Assembly (NCBI GenBank): GCA_029259845.1
Contig: JAJDEI010000079.1
Span: 31,713 to 95,712, forward strand
Source of the DNA: Planctomycetaceae bacterium
Lineage (GTDB): Bacteria > Planctomycetota > Planctomycetia > Planctomycetales > Planctomycetaceae
Direction of reading: 5' to 3'
DNA: 64,000 nucleotides
Within the stretch, counting starts at the first letter, position 1; each line of letters begins with the position of its first letter. The notes under the pieces were generated by a model, which was given only the letters and a program-made list of their open reading frames with translations, made no database searches and had not been told where the DNA came from. Position numbers and translations under genes: made by a program. Positions 52,838-62,182 of the stretch are shown here, piece by piece.

Positions 52838-53626
52838 TCACGCCGCGCGGCGACGCTGGGCGGTCGACCAGCGACGAAGCGCCCCCATCGTCATCGCGAG
52901 CAACATCAGCGACAGGCTTGCCGGCTCAGGCGTCGACGCTGCCGTTGCCTGGAACGAGGTCGTGTTGAATGGCAGGAACTGCGTGCCGTTGCTGGGCGCG
53001 GTCGCCCAATTCGTGGACGTGTTGCCGATCAAGGCCACGTAATCCGCAAATGCTGTCTCGCCGGACCGGACCCCCGTGTACTGGCCTCCGTCCGTTGAAT
53101 CGGGCAGCAATACTGCCGTCGTCCCCTGCGACAATCCAGTGCCGGCGAGTGTCTGGCTGTTCGTGCCGTCATAGATTCGGACGTCGTTTGAGATAGCCGC
53201 CAGAAACGTCGTCGGCGTGGTCGCGTTGGTTCCCAAGAAGGCAAAGATGTTATCGAAAGAATTCAAGGACATTGTCCCGCCTGAGAGCGCGCCCGAACTA
53301 ACCGACATGGCGGTCGCGCTGTTCATGCTGTTGAACGTCACGACTGTGCCGGCTGCGAGACCGGTTCCGCCCACCGTCCAGGACAGCTCTCCTTCACTCA
53401 GTCCGTTAAATCCCGCACCGGCCCATTCATTGTCGTTGAAACGGACAACATCTGTGGCGGCGGCGTCCGCTAGTAGCACGATGGCGAAATCGTCGAAGCC
53501 GTCTTCGTTGAAGCCGATGAACGCCAGGTCCCCTACGTTCACCAGATCCGCGCAGCAATCGCCGGGAGCAGCACAGGCACAAGCGGTTGTCACAAATCCC
53601 AGTAAGACACGGCCCACCGATTGCAT
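52838..53626 (-). CDS. PEP-CTERM domain secreted protein
   Basis: A 262-residue protein with a signal peptide (MQSVGRVLLGFVTTACACAAPG) and a C-terminal sorting signal: PEPA, a hydrophobic helix (SLSLMLLAMTMGAL) and an Arg-rich tail (RRWSTAQRRR). The body is Gly/Ser/Thr/Asn-rich and beta-strand rich (GISDDFAIVLLAD-like, LSEGELSWTVGGTGLAAGTVVTF). Exosortase cleaves such tails after PEP in bacteria that make exopolysaccharide. ATG at 53626 has a GGAAGG ribosome site; a longer frame to 53779 is unlikely. No exosortase gene is in the window. Confidence 0.85.
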   Translation of the reverse strand: MQSVGRVLLGFVTTACACAAPGDCCADLVNVGDLAFIGFNEDGFDDFAIVLLADAAATDVVRFNDNEWAGAGFNGLSEGELSWTVGGTGLAAGTVVTFNSMNSATAMSVSSGALSGGTMSLNSFDNIFAFLGTNATTPTTFLAAISNDVRIYDGTNSQTLAGTGLSQGTTAVLLPDSTDGGQYTGVRSGETAFADYVALIGNTSTNWATAPSNGTQFLPFNTTSFQATAASTPEPASLSLMLLAMTMGALRRWSTAQRRRAA

Positions 53627-53909
53627 GATGCCTTCCCCCGGAAACAGGTCGCTGGTGACACACGGCAGGCCATAGGCGAACCGGAAAAGACCGCCTACTC
53701 TCGATGCATACAGATGTCTACTCAACGGCACGAGCAGCCAGGGCCATGGGTGCAGGAGCGGATTGTTGCACCCCCGCAATCCCGCCCCGCACGGCGAACA
53801 TTGCGGGGCGAGGGGGGTCTCCTATAATGTCCGTCCTTGCGACTGCCCGGAGAATGGCCGCCGCAACCCGGCGGTCCACGCCCACCTCACTTATTCCGGA
53901 ACTCCTTTC

Positions 53910-55679
53910 GTGCTACGCACTCACACCTGCGGCGAGCTTCGTGCTCAACAACTGGACAGTCACGTCACACTCAGCGGGTGGGTCGACAAATACCGCGACC
54001 ATGGGGGCGTGGTGTTCATCGACCTCAGGGACCGCTACGGCATCACGCAGGTCTCCTTCAAGCTCGACAACGTCAGCGAAATCCAGCAGCAGGCACAGGA
54101 ACTCCGTCACGAGGACGTCATCCAGGTCGCCGGCGAGGTCGTCAGCCGCGGCGAGGGGAACATCAATCCCAAGCTTCCGACCGGTGAGATCGAGGTGCGA
54201 GCCAGGGAACTGACGGTGCTCAACAAGAGCCGCACGCCTCCTTTTGAACCCAACGGCGAGTCCCTCCCCAACGAGGAATTGCGACTGCAGTACCGCTTTA
54301 TTGACCTCCGGCGCCGGGAGATCCAGCAGAATCTTCGGCTTCGCCATCAGGTCTGCAAGACGGCCCGCAACTACTTCGACCAGCTCGGCTTCCTCGAAAT
54401 CGAGACGCCCATTCTCGGCCGTTCGACCCCCGAAGGAGCACGCGATTACCTCGTCCCCAGCCGGGTCCACGAAGGCGCCTTCTACGCGCTGCCGCAATCG
54501 CCGCAGTTGTTTAAACAGATCCTGATGGTCGCGGGTTACGACCGCTACTACCAAATTGCCCGCTGCTTCCGCGATGAAGACCTGCGGGCGGACCGGCAAC
54601 CGGAGTTCTCACAGATCGACATCGAGATGGCCTTCGTCGAATTCGACGACATGCTGGGCGTGATCGACGGGCTCGTGGCGGCGATGGCCAAAGAAGTCCG
54701 CGGCGAAGAGATCACGCTGCCGCTGCCTCGCTACACCCATGCAGAGGTCATGGAGAAGTACGGCACCGACAAGCCGGACCTCCGCTTCGATCTGCCCATC
54801 GCTGAGATCTCCGACCTCGTCGCCGAGAGCGGCTTCGGCGTATTCAAGAACACGGTCGCCGGCGGCGGGCACGTCCGCGGGCTGTGTCTCAAAGGCGCAG
54901 CGGACAAATACTCGCGACGCATCCTCGACAACGACCTCAAAGGGCTCGTCGGTGACCACGGCGCCAAGGGGCTGGCGTACTTCAAAGTCGCCGGCGGCAA
55001 ACTCGAATCGTCGATCGCCAAGTTCTTCAACGAGGACGAACAACGGGCCATTATCGAGCGGATGCAAGGCGAGGACGGCGACCTGTTGGTGTTTGTGGCC
55101 GACATTTGGAAAGTCAGCTGCGCAGCACTCGCCGCCTTGCGTAACTTTCTCGGCAAGGACCTCGAACTCTACGATCCCGCCGAAATGCAGACTTGCTGGG
55201 TCGTCGATTTCCCGCTCGTCACCCGGAACGAAGACGAGAACCGTTGGGACGCCGAACATCACATGTTCTGCTCGGTCCATCCGGACGATGTCGAACTGCT
55301 CAAGACTGACCCCGGCAAAGTCCGGGCGCAGTCGTACGACCTCGTTTGCAACGGTTACGAGGCGGCCAGCGGCAGCATTCGTATCCACAACCCGGCCGTT
55401 CAGCAGCAGGTGTTCGACCTGCTCAACATCTCGCCGGAGGAAGCCGAGCAGCGGTTCGGGTTTCTGCTCGAAGCACTCCGCTACGGTGCCCCGCCGCACG
55501 GCGGCATCGCGCTCGGGCTCGACCGCTGGGTCATGCTGTTCGCCGGCTCCGACAATATTCGTGACGTGATCGCCTTCCCCAAAACCCAACGCGCCTCCGA
55601 CCTGATGCTCGGCGCCCCCTCCGACGTCGACGCCCGTCAGCTCAAAGACCTGCACATCAAACTCGACATCGAAGAGTAA
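53910..55679 (+). CDS. aspS: Aspartyl-tRNA synthetase
   Basis: Charges tRNA-Asp (or Asx if non-discriminating). With the GTG at 53910 the protein has 589 residues, the bacterial length. It has an OB-fold anticodon domain ([26 protein letters not shown]), motif 2 [26 protein letters not shown] and motif 3 [21 protein letters not shown]. The GAD insert typical of bacterial AspRS follows motif 2. The frame is open upstream to 53763, but that leader is not similar to AspRS. The gene runs opposite to the PEP-CTERM gene. Confidence 0.96.
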   Translation: MLRTHTCGELRAQQLDSHVTLSGWVDKYRDHGGVVFIDLRDRYGITQVSFKLDNVSEIQQQAQELRHEDVIQVAGEVVSRGEGNINPKLPTGEIEVRARELTVLNKSRTPPFEPNGESLPNEELRLQYRFIDLRRREIQQNLRLRHQVCKTARNYFDQLGFLEIETPILGRSTPEGARDYLVPSRVHEGAFYALPQSPQLFKQILMVAGYDRYYQIARCFRDEDLRADRQPEFSQIDIEMAFVEFDDMLGVIDGLVAAMAKEVRGEEITLPLPRYTHAEVMEKYGTDKPDLRFDLPIAEISDLVAESGFGVFKNTVAGGGHVRGLCLKGAADKYSRRILDNDLKGLVGDHGAKGLAYFKVAGGKLESSIAKFFNEDEQRAIIERMQGEDGDLLVFVADIWKVSCAALAALRNFLGKDLELYDPAEMQTCWVVDFPLVTRNEDENRWDAEHHMFCSVHPDDVELLKTDPGKVRAQSYDLVCNGYEAASGSIRIHNPAVQQQVFDLLNISPEEAEQRFGFLLEALRYGAPPHGGIALGLDRWVMLFAGSDNIRDVIAFPKTQRASDLMLGAPSDVDARQLKDLHIKLDIEE

Positions 55680-55688
55680 CGTTGTGGT

Positions 55689-55884
55689 GTAGGGTGGGCT
55701 GTGCCCACCCGTGATGGAGTGCCCACCAGCTTCGAGTGGTCGTCCGGTGGTCTCGCGGCATTGATCACAGGGGCGACGATGTTGCCGGCTGGTTCGTTCA
55801 CCGCCCCCGGATCAAGGTCGGGGCGTTGTTCCACGCTCCTCCGCGCCCCCGCCACCCGTGCTTGGTGGGCACAGCCCACCCTAC
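55689..55884. repeat. MITE-like element with perfect 21-base inverted ends
   Basis: The 21 bases at 55689-55709 (GTAGGGTGGGCTGTG...) are identical to the reverse complement of 55864-55884. The arm itself can fold (GGTGGGC..GCCCACC). It lies 9 bases after aspS and ends just before the convergent MOSC gene, so it may also serve as a bidirectional terminator. The centre is non-coding. Arms of this GTAGGGTGGGC type occur widely in bacteria. Confidence 0.7.
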
Positions 55885-55890
55885 GCCATT

Positions 55891-56559
55891 TCAAACTCGG
55901 CGGTTGAGCAACTCCTCGCGCCAGGTGAGCGCCAACTCCGGCAGCGTGGCGAGTTCACGGGCGGCGACCGGATCGCGGTCGATGCCGAAAAACAACCGAC
56001 TCGTCCGCGTGACGGACCAATCCGGACGCGGGCGTTCAGCCAGTTCAAGCCGGTCGCCGACTGACACCTCGCCGGTTTGACGCACGCGAAAGTACCATCC
56101 GCTGCGGCCCGTCTGCACGACACGTTTGGCGAGGTCCGGCTGTTCCCAGCGTCGGCACAGCTTCCAGCACGGCTGTCGCGGCTTCGAAACTTCCAACAAC
56201 AGCTCGCCGACCCGCCAGCGGTCACCAATGCAGACGTCCGCTTCGGTGATCCCGTCAACGGTCAGGTTTTCACCGAAACCGCCGAACGTCATCGGCTTGT
56301 CCGGCAGTTCGTCGGCCCACTGTTCATAGTGCGCGGCAGCATACGCCAGAATGGCTCCATCGATCCCACCATGATTCTGATGGTCCGCGACGCCGTCCCC
56401 TTCGAGACCCTCGTTTCCGACAGCGACCGGACCCGCAACGGTCGTCTTGAAGAACGCCGTCCGCCACTCGGCCGGACGATTGTCCCGCCCCGTCTCGTCC
56501 CGATACGTCTGCGGCTGCCCCACATGCAGGGCAACGATCGTCGCCAACAGATCGTTCAT
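55891..56559 (-). CDS. MOSC domain protein (YiiM-like)
   Basis: A 222-residue MOSC protein, a family that handles molybdenum-cofactor sulfur or N-hydroxylated substrates. Hallmarks are KTTVAGPVAVGNEGLEGDGVAD, GGIDGAILAYAAAHY, GGFGENLTVDGI and a cysteine (Cys131) in SKPRQPCWKL that would be the active-site residue. It resembles E. coli YiiM in order and length. The gene is transcribed toward the inverted repeat after aspS. Confidence 0.9.
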   Translation of the reverse strand: MNDLLATIVALHVGQPQTYRDETGRDNRPAEWRTAFFKTTVAGPVAVGNEGLEGDGVADHQNHGGIDGAILAYAAAHYEQWADELPDKPMTFGGFGENLTVDGITEADVCIGDRWRVGELLLEVSKPRQPCWKLCRRWEQPDLAKRVVQTGRSGWYFRVRQTGEVSVGDRLELAERPRPDWSVTRTSRLFFGIDRDPVAARELATLPELALTWREELLNRRV

Positions 56560-56832
56560 GATTCGTGTTACTCAAACAGTACCGGAATTCACCAGACCCC
56601 GGGAATCTCGAATCACTGCCGACGTTCGGATTGCGGGCTAGCCCGACTCTGGCGGCCTGGACGACCTCACACGGTCTGCGAAACCGCAAGCGACAACGCA
56701 GGTCCTCACAGCAGTCGTCGAATACCGAACGATTCGCAACTCCCATACGTGAACACTCGCCGCGATCATCGCTCGCCACCCGCGTTTCATCAACATCTGA
56801 AGACGATCGGATACCACGGCATGTCCCGTCAC

Positions 56833-58215
56833 TTACGTTTCGGACGCCGCTTCGGTGCCGTTGTTTTCACGGAAGAGGAGTCCGAAGATCACCATGATGA
56901 TACCGGCCATGATGCACGGGAGCATCCAGATGGCGGACCAATCCTTGGTTCGCAGCATGGCGAGGTTCTTCTCCTCAATGGACGCTTTGAGGTCGTCCAT
57001 CTCTGCCTGTACCTCCGGGGCGGCTTCCGCTCCGCCGGCTGCCTGCTGCTGTTCCACAAGCTGTGTCAGTTGCTCCTGAAGCAGCCTCATTTCCTCCTGA
57101 AGCTGAGCGGCTTCCGGCGGCGTATTCCTGGATTCCACCGTGCCCGCCACTTGGGCGCCAATCAGCATGCCGAATCCCAGAGTAAACAGCACGAGCATTC
57201 CCTGAGCTTGCGAACGAACCGCAGTCGGGGCGACTTTGTCCGTGTAGATTTGTCCGGTGACGAAGAAGAAGTCGTAACAGATTCCGTGCAGCACGATTCC
57301 CAGGATCAGCATCCAATGCAGATTGGCAGACGCCGGCGACGCCACGGAAAACAGGCCGTAACGGACGACCCAGGCGCCCATGCCGACGAGCAACATCCAC
57401 TTCACGCCAAGCCGCTTGAAAAAGAACGGCATGAGGACCATGAACAAAATCTCTGACATCTGTCCGTACGTCATCTTCATGGGCGTATCCGCAACGCCCG
57501 CCTGGTAGACGGACCGTTCCGCCATCTGATAGTAGAACGCCAACGGGATACAGATCAGGAATGAACTGACCATGAAGATCAGAAATGAGCGGTTCTTGAA
57601 CAGGGCGAACGCATCCAATCCCATCAGCTGCCGCGCATTCACCTCTTGCCCTTTCGATGGCGGAGGCGTGTGAGGCAACGTGAAACAGTACAGCCCCAAC
57701 AGAATCGCCGCCCCACCGGCGAGGTAAAACTGATCGACGGTCGATCCCCACGCCTGCCAACTGATCAACAGCCCGGCGGCAATCCAGCCAATCGTGCCGA
57801 ACACCCGGATCAGCGGGAACTCCTTTTCGGGATCCGTCATCGTGTGCAAGGCGAGCGAATTGCTCAGTGCGAGCGTCGGAAAATAGCACAGCATGTGGCC
57901 AAAGAGGATCGCGTTGAGGATCGTCGGCGCCGCCGCGGACGCTCCCATCAACGTCGTCGCGAACAGCATGATCAGGCCCCCAATAACGTGGAGCACCCCC
58001 AACACGCGCTCAGTGGCAAAGAATCGGTCGGCGACCATCCCGACGAGAAACGGCGAGATGAGCCCGGCGATGGGACCGACGGAATACGTCCAACCGAAGT
58101 CTCCCGGGCTGAATCCGATCTTCCCCAGGAATCGCGGTGCCGTGACGTACCACGCCCCCCACACGAAGAACTGCAAAAACATCATCACCGAAAGGCGGGC
58201 GGAGACAGCGGACAT
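56833..58215 (-). CDS. MFS transporter, nucleoside:H+ symporter-like
   Basis: A 460-residue protein with 12 predicted helices. The N-terminus MSAVSARLSVMMFLQFFVWGAWYVTAPRFL and RVFGTIGWIAAGLLISW are typical of the NupG/XapB (Nuc_H_symport) family. Between helices 11 and 12 it has an insert of about 50 residues rich in Gln, Glu and Ala (QLQEEMRLLQEQLTQLVEQQQ), a coiled coil that would sit in the periplasm. Substrate may be a nucleoside or another small solute. Confidence 0.85.
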   Translation of the reverse strand: MSAVSARLSVMMFLQFFVWGAWYVTAPRFLGKIGFSPGDFGWTYSVGPIAGLISPFLVGMVADRFFATERVLGVLHVIGGLIMLFATTLMGASAAAPTILNAILFGHMLCYFPTLALSNSLALHTMTDPEKEFPLIRVFGTIGWIAAGLLISWQAWGSTVDQFYLAGGAAILLGLYCFTLPHTPPPSKGQEVNARQLMGLDAFALFKNRSFLIFMVSSFLICIPLAFYYQMAERSVYQAGVADTPMKMTYGQMSEILFMVLMPFFFKRLGVKWMLLVGMGAWVVRYGLFSVASPASANLHWMLILGIVLHGICYDFFFVTGQIYTDKVAPTAVRSQAQGMLVLFTLGFGMLIGAQVAGTVESRNTPPEAAQLQEEMRLLQEQLTQLVEQQQAAGGAEAAPEVQAEMDDLKASIEEKNLAMLRTKDWSAIWMLPCIMAGIIMVIFGLLFRENNGTEAASET

Positions 58216-58944
58216 CGGACGGCTCTGACGCTGGAGGATTCGAGGTGAGCAACAACGAAGTTCGCACGATCTTCACCAGACCGCAGCCGTCTCGCAAGCG
58301 CTGCGGCTGACATTCCTGCGGGTTCCGGGCGATTTTGACCGACCATGGGTCCACCGTCGCCTGTCCGGGTCACTCTCAGGGCGGCTCATTCCTTTGACTC
58401 TGGGCAACCTCGTAACCCGAAGCGTAAGCGAGAGACGAATCGCTCACTCACGTTCGCTTCCTCGCTTACGCTTCGGGTTACCATTGAGCTTGTCCCGGTC
58501 GGTCTTCTCCAGAGTGAAACGTTGAATGGCCCTGGGAGGGCGACGCCGCTGCTTGACAGATGTTCGAGAAGCAAGGCGGGTGCCATCCTGTGTGTTCGCC
58601 GAAGGCGCGCACGCGGTCACGAAACTCACAAGTCATTTTTTGTTCATGTGTTGCGAGTTTTCAGCGACTGTTTGTTTACGGAGAGGCTTATGTTTTTCAC
58701 AACACTCAACTTACCCATATTGACAATGGCCTCGCATCCCCTATGTTCGAATTAGCTGACACAATCGATACAAGCGGGACGCCGCATCAGCAGCATTGAA
58801 AGGGAGCAAAAACTGCGCAGCGGCACAGACGAGCGGCGTGGGCGATTACTCTGCTGTCGCTCACGGGAAAGACGGGTCCCGGATCGGCGAAACTCCTGGG
58901 CCTGACTCGCGTTCCGGTTCACCAACTCAAAGGGGAGAGATGTA
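58216..58944. other. Long intergenic region with repeat element
   Basis: About 730 bases between the MFS and pilin-like genes. It contains the inverted repeat 58412-58481 and an AT-richer stretch around 58620-58740 that may include the promoter of the downstream pilin-like gene. No frame here is convincing as a gene. Confidence 0.5.
58412..58481. repeat. Perfect 21-base inverted repeat, planctomycete-type
   Basis: GTAACCCGAAGCGTAAGCGAG at 58412-58432 is matched exactly in reverse complement at 58461-58481, with a 28-base loop. The frame through such repeats reads NPKRKRE- and TRSVSE-like strings, which occur as spurious proteins in planctomycete genomes. Likely a REP/MITE copy. Confidence 0.7.
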
Positions 58945-59460
58945 ATGATCAATCTGCTGCGACAACTCTGGCGGGACGAAGCCGGTTATGTGTTGTCTGC
59001 TGAAGCGGTTACGGTGGGCACGCTTGGCGTCGTGGGAGCGACGGTCGGCATGGGGGCGGTGTCAAAGTCGGTGAACGACGAGTTAACAGAGACGGCGTTC
59101 GCCCTTCGCAGCCTCGACCAGAGTTTCACGATTCCCGAGCAGCGGGGAGCCGGTTCGTGGACAGCAGGATCGGTCTTCGTGCAACCCGATCAACAACAGG
59201 CACGCGCCGAACTAGGGCGGTATGTCGAGGAACAGGGCGGGACGGTCATCGGAACCTCTCGTCGCGACCACCGAACAGGGGGTCCCGGAACTCAGGCTCC
59301 GGCCGCGACGGCTTCGTCGGACCGGAATGAGTCACGCGAAGTGGCAGCCCGTTCTCCGAAAGACCGCGAACAACTGCGACGGCTTCGTCAACAAGCGCGC
59401 AAAGAACTGCGTTCCCAGCAGGAGCAGGGAGAGGCCGATTCTCCCACAGACGCGCCTTGA
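58945..59460 (+). CDS. Pilin-like small membrane protein (Flp-type N-terminus)
   Basis: A 171-residue protein. The N-terminus MINLLRQLWRDEAGYVLSAEAV is followed by a hydrophobic helix (TVGTLGVVGATVGMGAVSKSV) with a glutamate five residues into the processed end, as in Flp/Fap and other type IVb pilin-like proteins. The rest is polar and disordered with Arg/Glu-rich segments. GGGGAGAG precedes the ATG. A terminator hairpin follows at 59492. Family members are common and uncharacterised in planctomycetes. Confidence 0.7.
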   Translation: MINLLRQLWRDEAGYVLSAEAVTVGTLGVVGATVGMGAVSKSVNDELTETAFALRSLDQSFTIPEQRGAGSWTAGSVFVQPDQQQARAELGRYVEEQGGTVIGTSRRDHRTGGPGTQAPAATASSDRNESREVAARSPKDREQLRRLRQQARKELRSQQEQGEADSPTDAP

Positions 59461-59491
59461 GGCGCTCTGCAGGCCTTCTGAAGTGCTCCCG

Positions 59492-59530
59492 AGCCGTCTT
59501 CCGTCCACGCACGGAAGACGGCTTTTCCCG
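59492..59530 (+). terminator. Factor-independent terminator
   Basis: AGCCGTCTTCCGT-N6-ACGGAAGACGGCT, a perfect 13-base stem, is followed by TTTTCCCGTTT. It lies 32 bases after the stop of the pilin-like gene. Confidence 0.8.
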
Positions 59531-59788
59531 TTTGGCCGTTTCGTTGTTTTCGTAACGGGACGGGAGGCGGGTGTCCGACCGGAGGGAAGGTCAGTGCGCT
59601 GTTGCCGAGCAGCGCGCTTCCTAACGGGCGCGGCTAAACGAGCGGGTCGTGATGTGTGATGCCGCGGCCCGACATTCGTCTCGACGCGGGGGGCGGTGTC
59701 GCTCTACGATTCGCCGTCCTGCGCGGACGTGTAGGGCACGGATGCCGGAAACTCCCAAGGACGAGCGCACGGGGACGAGCCACGGGTC
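59531..59788. other. Intergenic region with no visible gene
   Basis: About 260 bases between the terminator and the next gene. It must hold the promoter of the downstream gene, but I see no other structure. Confidence 0.35.
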
Positions 59789-60466
59789 ATGGAAACGACG
59801 TTACATCGCCAACTGAAGGCCGTTTACTGTGCCGACCCGGAGCAGCATGAGGTCCGGGTGGGCGGCTACCGAATCGATGCGGTGGCTGACGATCGGTTGA
59901 TCGAGATTCAACAAGCCGGTCTCGGTGCGATTGGTCCGAAGGTTCGCACCTTGTTGAAGTCTCACAAGGTGACCGTCGTCAAACCGCTCGTTGCGCGGCG
60001 GGTGCTTGTCAAGCGGAAGCGGCGGGGCGGTCCGGCGCATTCGACACGGACCAGTCCCAAGCACGAGACCTTCTTCGACGTGTTCGACGATCTGGTGCAC
60101 TTTGTGGACGTGTTCCCGCATCGGCGGTTGTCGCTGCACGTGCTGCTCACCGAACAGGAGGAACACCGCATCGTCACCGGCCGACGAAGGCGTCGCGACA
60201 AAGGGTATCGTGTCGAAGACCGGCGGCTCCTGGGAATCAGCGGGCGATGCGTCCTGCGTCGCCGCGCGGACCTCCGGGCGCTCATCCCGGAGACGCTCCC
60301 GGAAACGTTCTCAACCGCGGATATCGCCCAGCACGCCGGCGTTCCCCGTTGGCTGGCGCAGAAGGCGGCCTACTGTCTGCGAATGACCGGGACGGCCGAG
60401 ATGGCCGGCAAGTCGGGCAATGCGATCCTGTACCGCTGGAGTGCCAAGAAACGCCGCGCCGCCTGA
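59789..60466 (+). CDS. Conserved planctomycete protein (DUF8091-like), possible PD-(D/E)XK core
   Basis: A 225-residue protein. It begins METTLHRQLKAVYCADPEQHEVRVGGYRIDAVADDRLIEIQQ, a pattern of strand-Asp, strand-Glu-x-Gln like the active core of PD-(D/E)XK nucleases (Asp in YRIDAV, Glu in LIEIQ), followed by a Lys-rich segment (KPLVARRVLVKRKRRGG). The C-terminus resembles a winged helix (FSTADIAQHAGVPRWLAQKAAYCLRMTGTAEMAG). A standalone protein with no visible operon partner. Nuclease activity is inferred only from the motif. Confidence 0.6.
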   Translation: METTLHRQLKAVYCADPEQHEVRVGGYRIDAVADDRLIEIQQAGLGAIGPKVRTLLKSHKVTVVKPLVARRVLVKRKRRGGPAHSTRTSPKHETFFDVFDDLVHFVDVFPHRRLSLHVLLTEQEEHRIVTGRRRRRDKGYRVEDRRLLGISGRCVLRRRADLRALIPETLPETFSTADIAQHAGVPRWLAQKAAYCLRMTGTAEMAGKSGNAILYRWSAKKRRAA

Positions 60467-60648
60467 GCGGTGCCCCACAGCGGCGGTCAGCGGGAGCGCG
60501 GCACGAGCGCACGGTCGTCCTGCCGCATTCGTCACGGGGGCCATGTCGCTGTTTGGTGAACCGTCCTCAGCCCCCAAATCGAAAGAGCTTCGTCGTCCCA
60601 CGCACCTTTGCGCCCCCGCCACCCGCCGTGTCGAATGCCGCCACGCGA

Positions 60649-61473
60649 TCAGTCGATGGAGACCTGGGCCAACTCTTCGGCGGCCGCCTCGATCTCGCCG
60701 CGCGTGAGAGTGGGGAGTTCGTCGGCATAGCCGACCAGCAAGGCCAGATCACACAGTTGGTTGATCCGCCGCGGCACGCCATCGGACAGTTTCGCCAGCG
60801 ACGCCAAAGCGTCCCGGTCGAACATGCACGCATCCAGGCCGCAAATCGTGAGTCGGTGTTGAATGTACGCGTTCGTCTGAGCCGGTGTGAGGCATTGCAG
60901 CGCGGTCCGGACGGCGACGCGCTCATTGAGTGCCGGCACACGCTGCACCTGTGGGAGCAACTCCGGCTGACCGCACAAGATAAGTGACAGGCCGAGTCCG
61001 CACACTTCTGACGCGCTGAGTAATAGCGCCAGCGAGGGAAACACATCCGCCCCGTCCATCAGATGGGCGTCGTCGATCATCAGCACGGGACGCAACCCCT
61101 CCGAAGCGAGCACCTGGAGGCGGTCTTCGAGTCGGCGAACAAGCTCGGCAGGGGCAATCGGCTCCTGACTCAGAGCGTCGTCCGCCCCCAGCCGACGGGC
61201 GATGAGTCCCAGCGTCCCGGTCGCATCGAGTTGGGGAAACAGAATTCGGATCACCGGGCGGCACGGCTCCGCCAGTTCCCCTTCAAGCACCCGCGTGAGA
61301 TACGTCTTGCCCAGTCCGTGTCCGCCGACGAGCAGGGCCGCCCCCTTGCCCTGCTCGACGACATATTGCAACTTCAGCACCGCCGCCTCATGCGACGGGG
61401 CCCGGAAGAAAAACTGCGGATCGCAGTTGTTCTCAAAGGGCAGGGTGTCGAGTTTCCAGTAGTCGCCATACAT
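60649..61473 (-). CDS. ExeA-like AAA ATPase
   Basis: A 274-residue ATPase starting MYGDYWKLDTLPFENNCDPQFFF, which matches the family's YGLxxxPFxxxxDPxFfy start. P-loop is GGHGLGKT (50-57), Walker B LMIDDAHLMD (131-140), followed by SLILCGQPEL and RRINQLCDLALL. ExeA/GspA ATPases assemble the type II secretion pore; this one lacks the usual C-terminal peptidoglycan-binding domain. It follows an ExeB-like membrane protein by 130 bases. The open frame upstream to 61671 is not supported. Confidence 0.85.
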   Translation of the reverse strand: MYGDYWKLDTLPFENNCDPQFFFRAPSHEAAVLKLQYVVEQGKGAALLVGGHGLGKTYLTRVLEGELAEPCRPVIRILFPQLDATGTLGLIARRLGADDALSQEPIAPAELVRRLEDRLQVLASEGLRPVLMIDDAHLMDGADVFPSLALLLSASEVCGLGLSLILCGQPELLPQVQRVPALNERVAVRTALQCLTPAQTNAYIQHRLTICGLDACMFDRDALASLAKLSDGVPRRINQLCDLALLVGYADELPTLTRGEIEAAAEELAQVSID

Positions 61474-61603
61474 GCAATGTCTCGTGCGGTTCGCCGGAGT
61501 CGAATCATCGAGGAGGACGGTGTTGTGGCGCGGGCCGCGGTGCGGAGTGGGGCGATGCTTGCGATCGGTTGAGGGACGTCGCGGCGACCGAACCGGCACC
61601 GGC

Positions 61604-62182
61604 TCAGTCGTCGGTCGAGACCGGTTCTCCGAGCGGAATCTGCGAAGAGGATGAAGCAGCAGCCGTGCCAACAGCCTCTTCCTCGATCGCTCCGCTCAAC
61701 CACGCGGCCTCGGTGACGGCTCGGGATTCGTAACCGGCGACACGGACACCCCCCGAACCGGCTGCCTCCGGCTCAGTAAACTGGACGGGCGTGACAAACG
61801 GAGGGGAAAGGGCATCGGTCCGTCCCACCGGCGGATTCTGCTTGAATTCTGTCTGCAGCGGCGGTTTCCTGACGACGTCTGTTTGGCGACTCGGCCCGTG
61901 ATCGCTGGTGCCTACCAAATCGCCATGCAAACCCGACTGCGGTGTGATCGACTGCGGTGTGATCGGCTGTGTTGTGACTGGCTGCGCAGCAACCGAAGGC
62001 GCATCGTCGGAGAGGTCGCCAAACAGCGGATGGTCCCAGACGGATTCCCTGACGGGCGTTTTCTGGGACCAGTGAATGATGACGCTCGACAGGCATGCGA
62101 CTGCTGCGACAGCGAGCACCGCCGCCGCCCGTTCACGGCTGACTCGTCTTAAACTCCGGAATTGCGAGAATCCGCGCATCAT
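61604..62182 (-). CDS. Single-pass membrane protein, possible ExeB/GspB-like partner
   Basis: A 192-residue protein with a short basic cytoplasmic N-terminus (MMRGFSQFRSLRRVSRERAAA), a helix (VLAVAAVACLSSVIIHW) and a long periplasmic tail rich in Pro, Gln and Thr, with a short tandem repeat QPVTTQPITPQSITPQS. This topology resembles ExeB/GspB and TonB-like spanning proteins. It is upstream of the ExeA-like ATPase in the same orientation. I chose the ATG at 62182 over a TTG at 62263. Similarity to ExeB is by architecture only. Confidence 0.6.
   Translation of the reverse strand: MMRGFSQFRSLRRVSRERAAAVLAVAAVACLSSVIIHWSQKTPVRESVWDHPLFGDLSDDAPSVAAQPVTTQPITPQSITPQSGLHGDLVGTSDHGPSRQTDVVRKPPLQTEFKQNPPVGRTDALSPPFVTPVQFTEPEAAGSGGVRVAGYESRAVTEAAWLSGAIEEEAVGTAAASSSSQIPLGEPVSTDD

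Noticed and set aside
54609..55655. Minus-strand open frame of about 350 codons
   Set aside because: Antisense to aspS; composition is the usual shadow of a G+C-rich gene.
58390..58590. Arg/Lys-rich and Ser/Glu-rich small frames
   Set aside because: They are translations of the repeat at 58412-58481.
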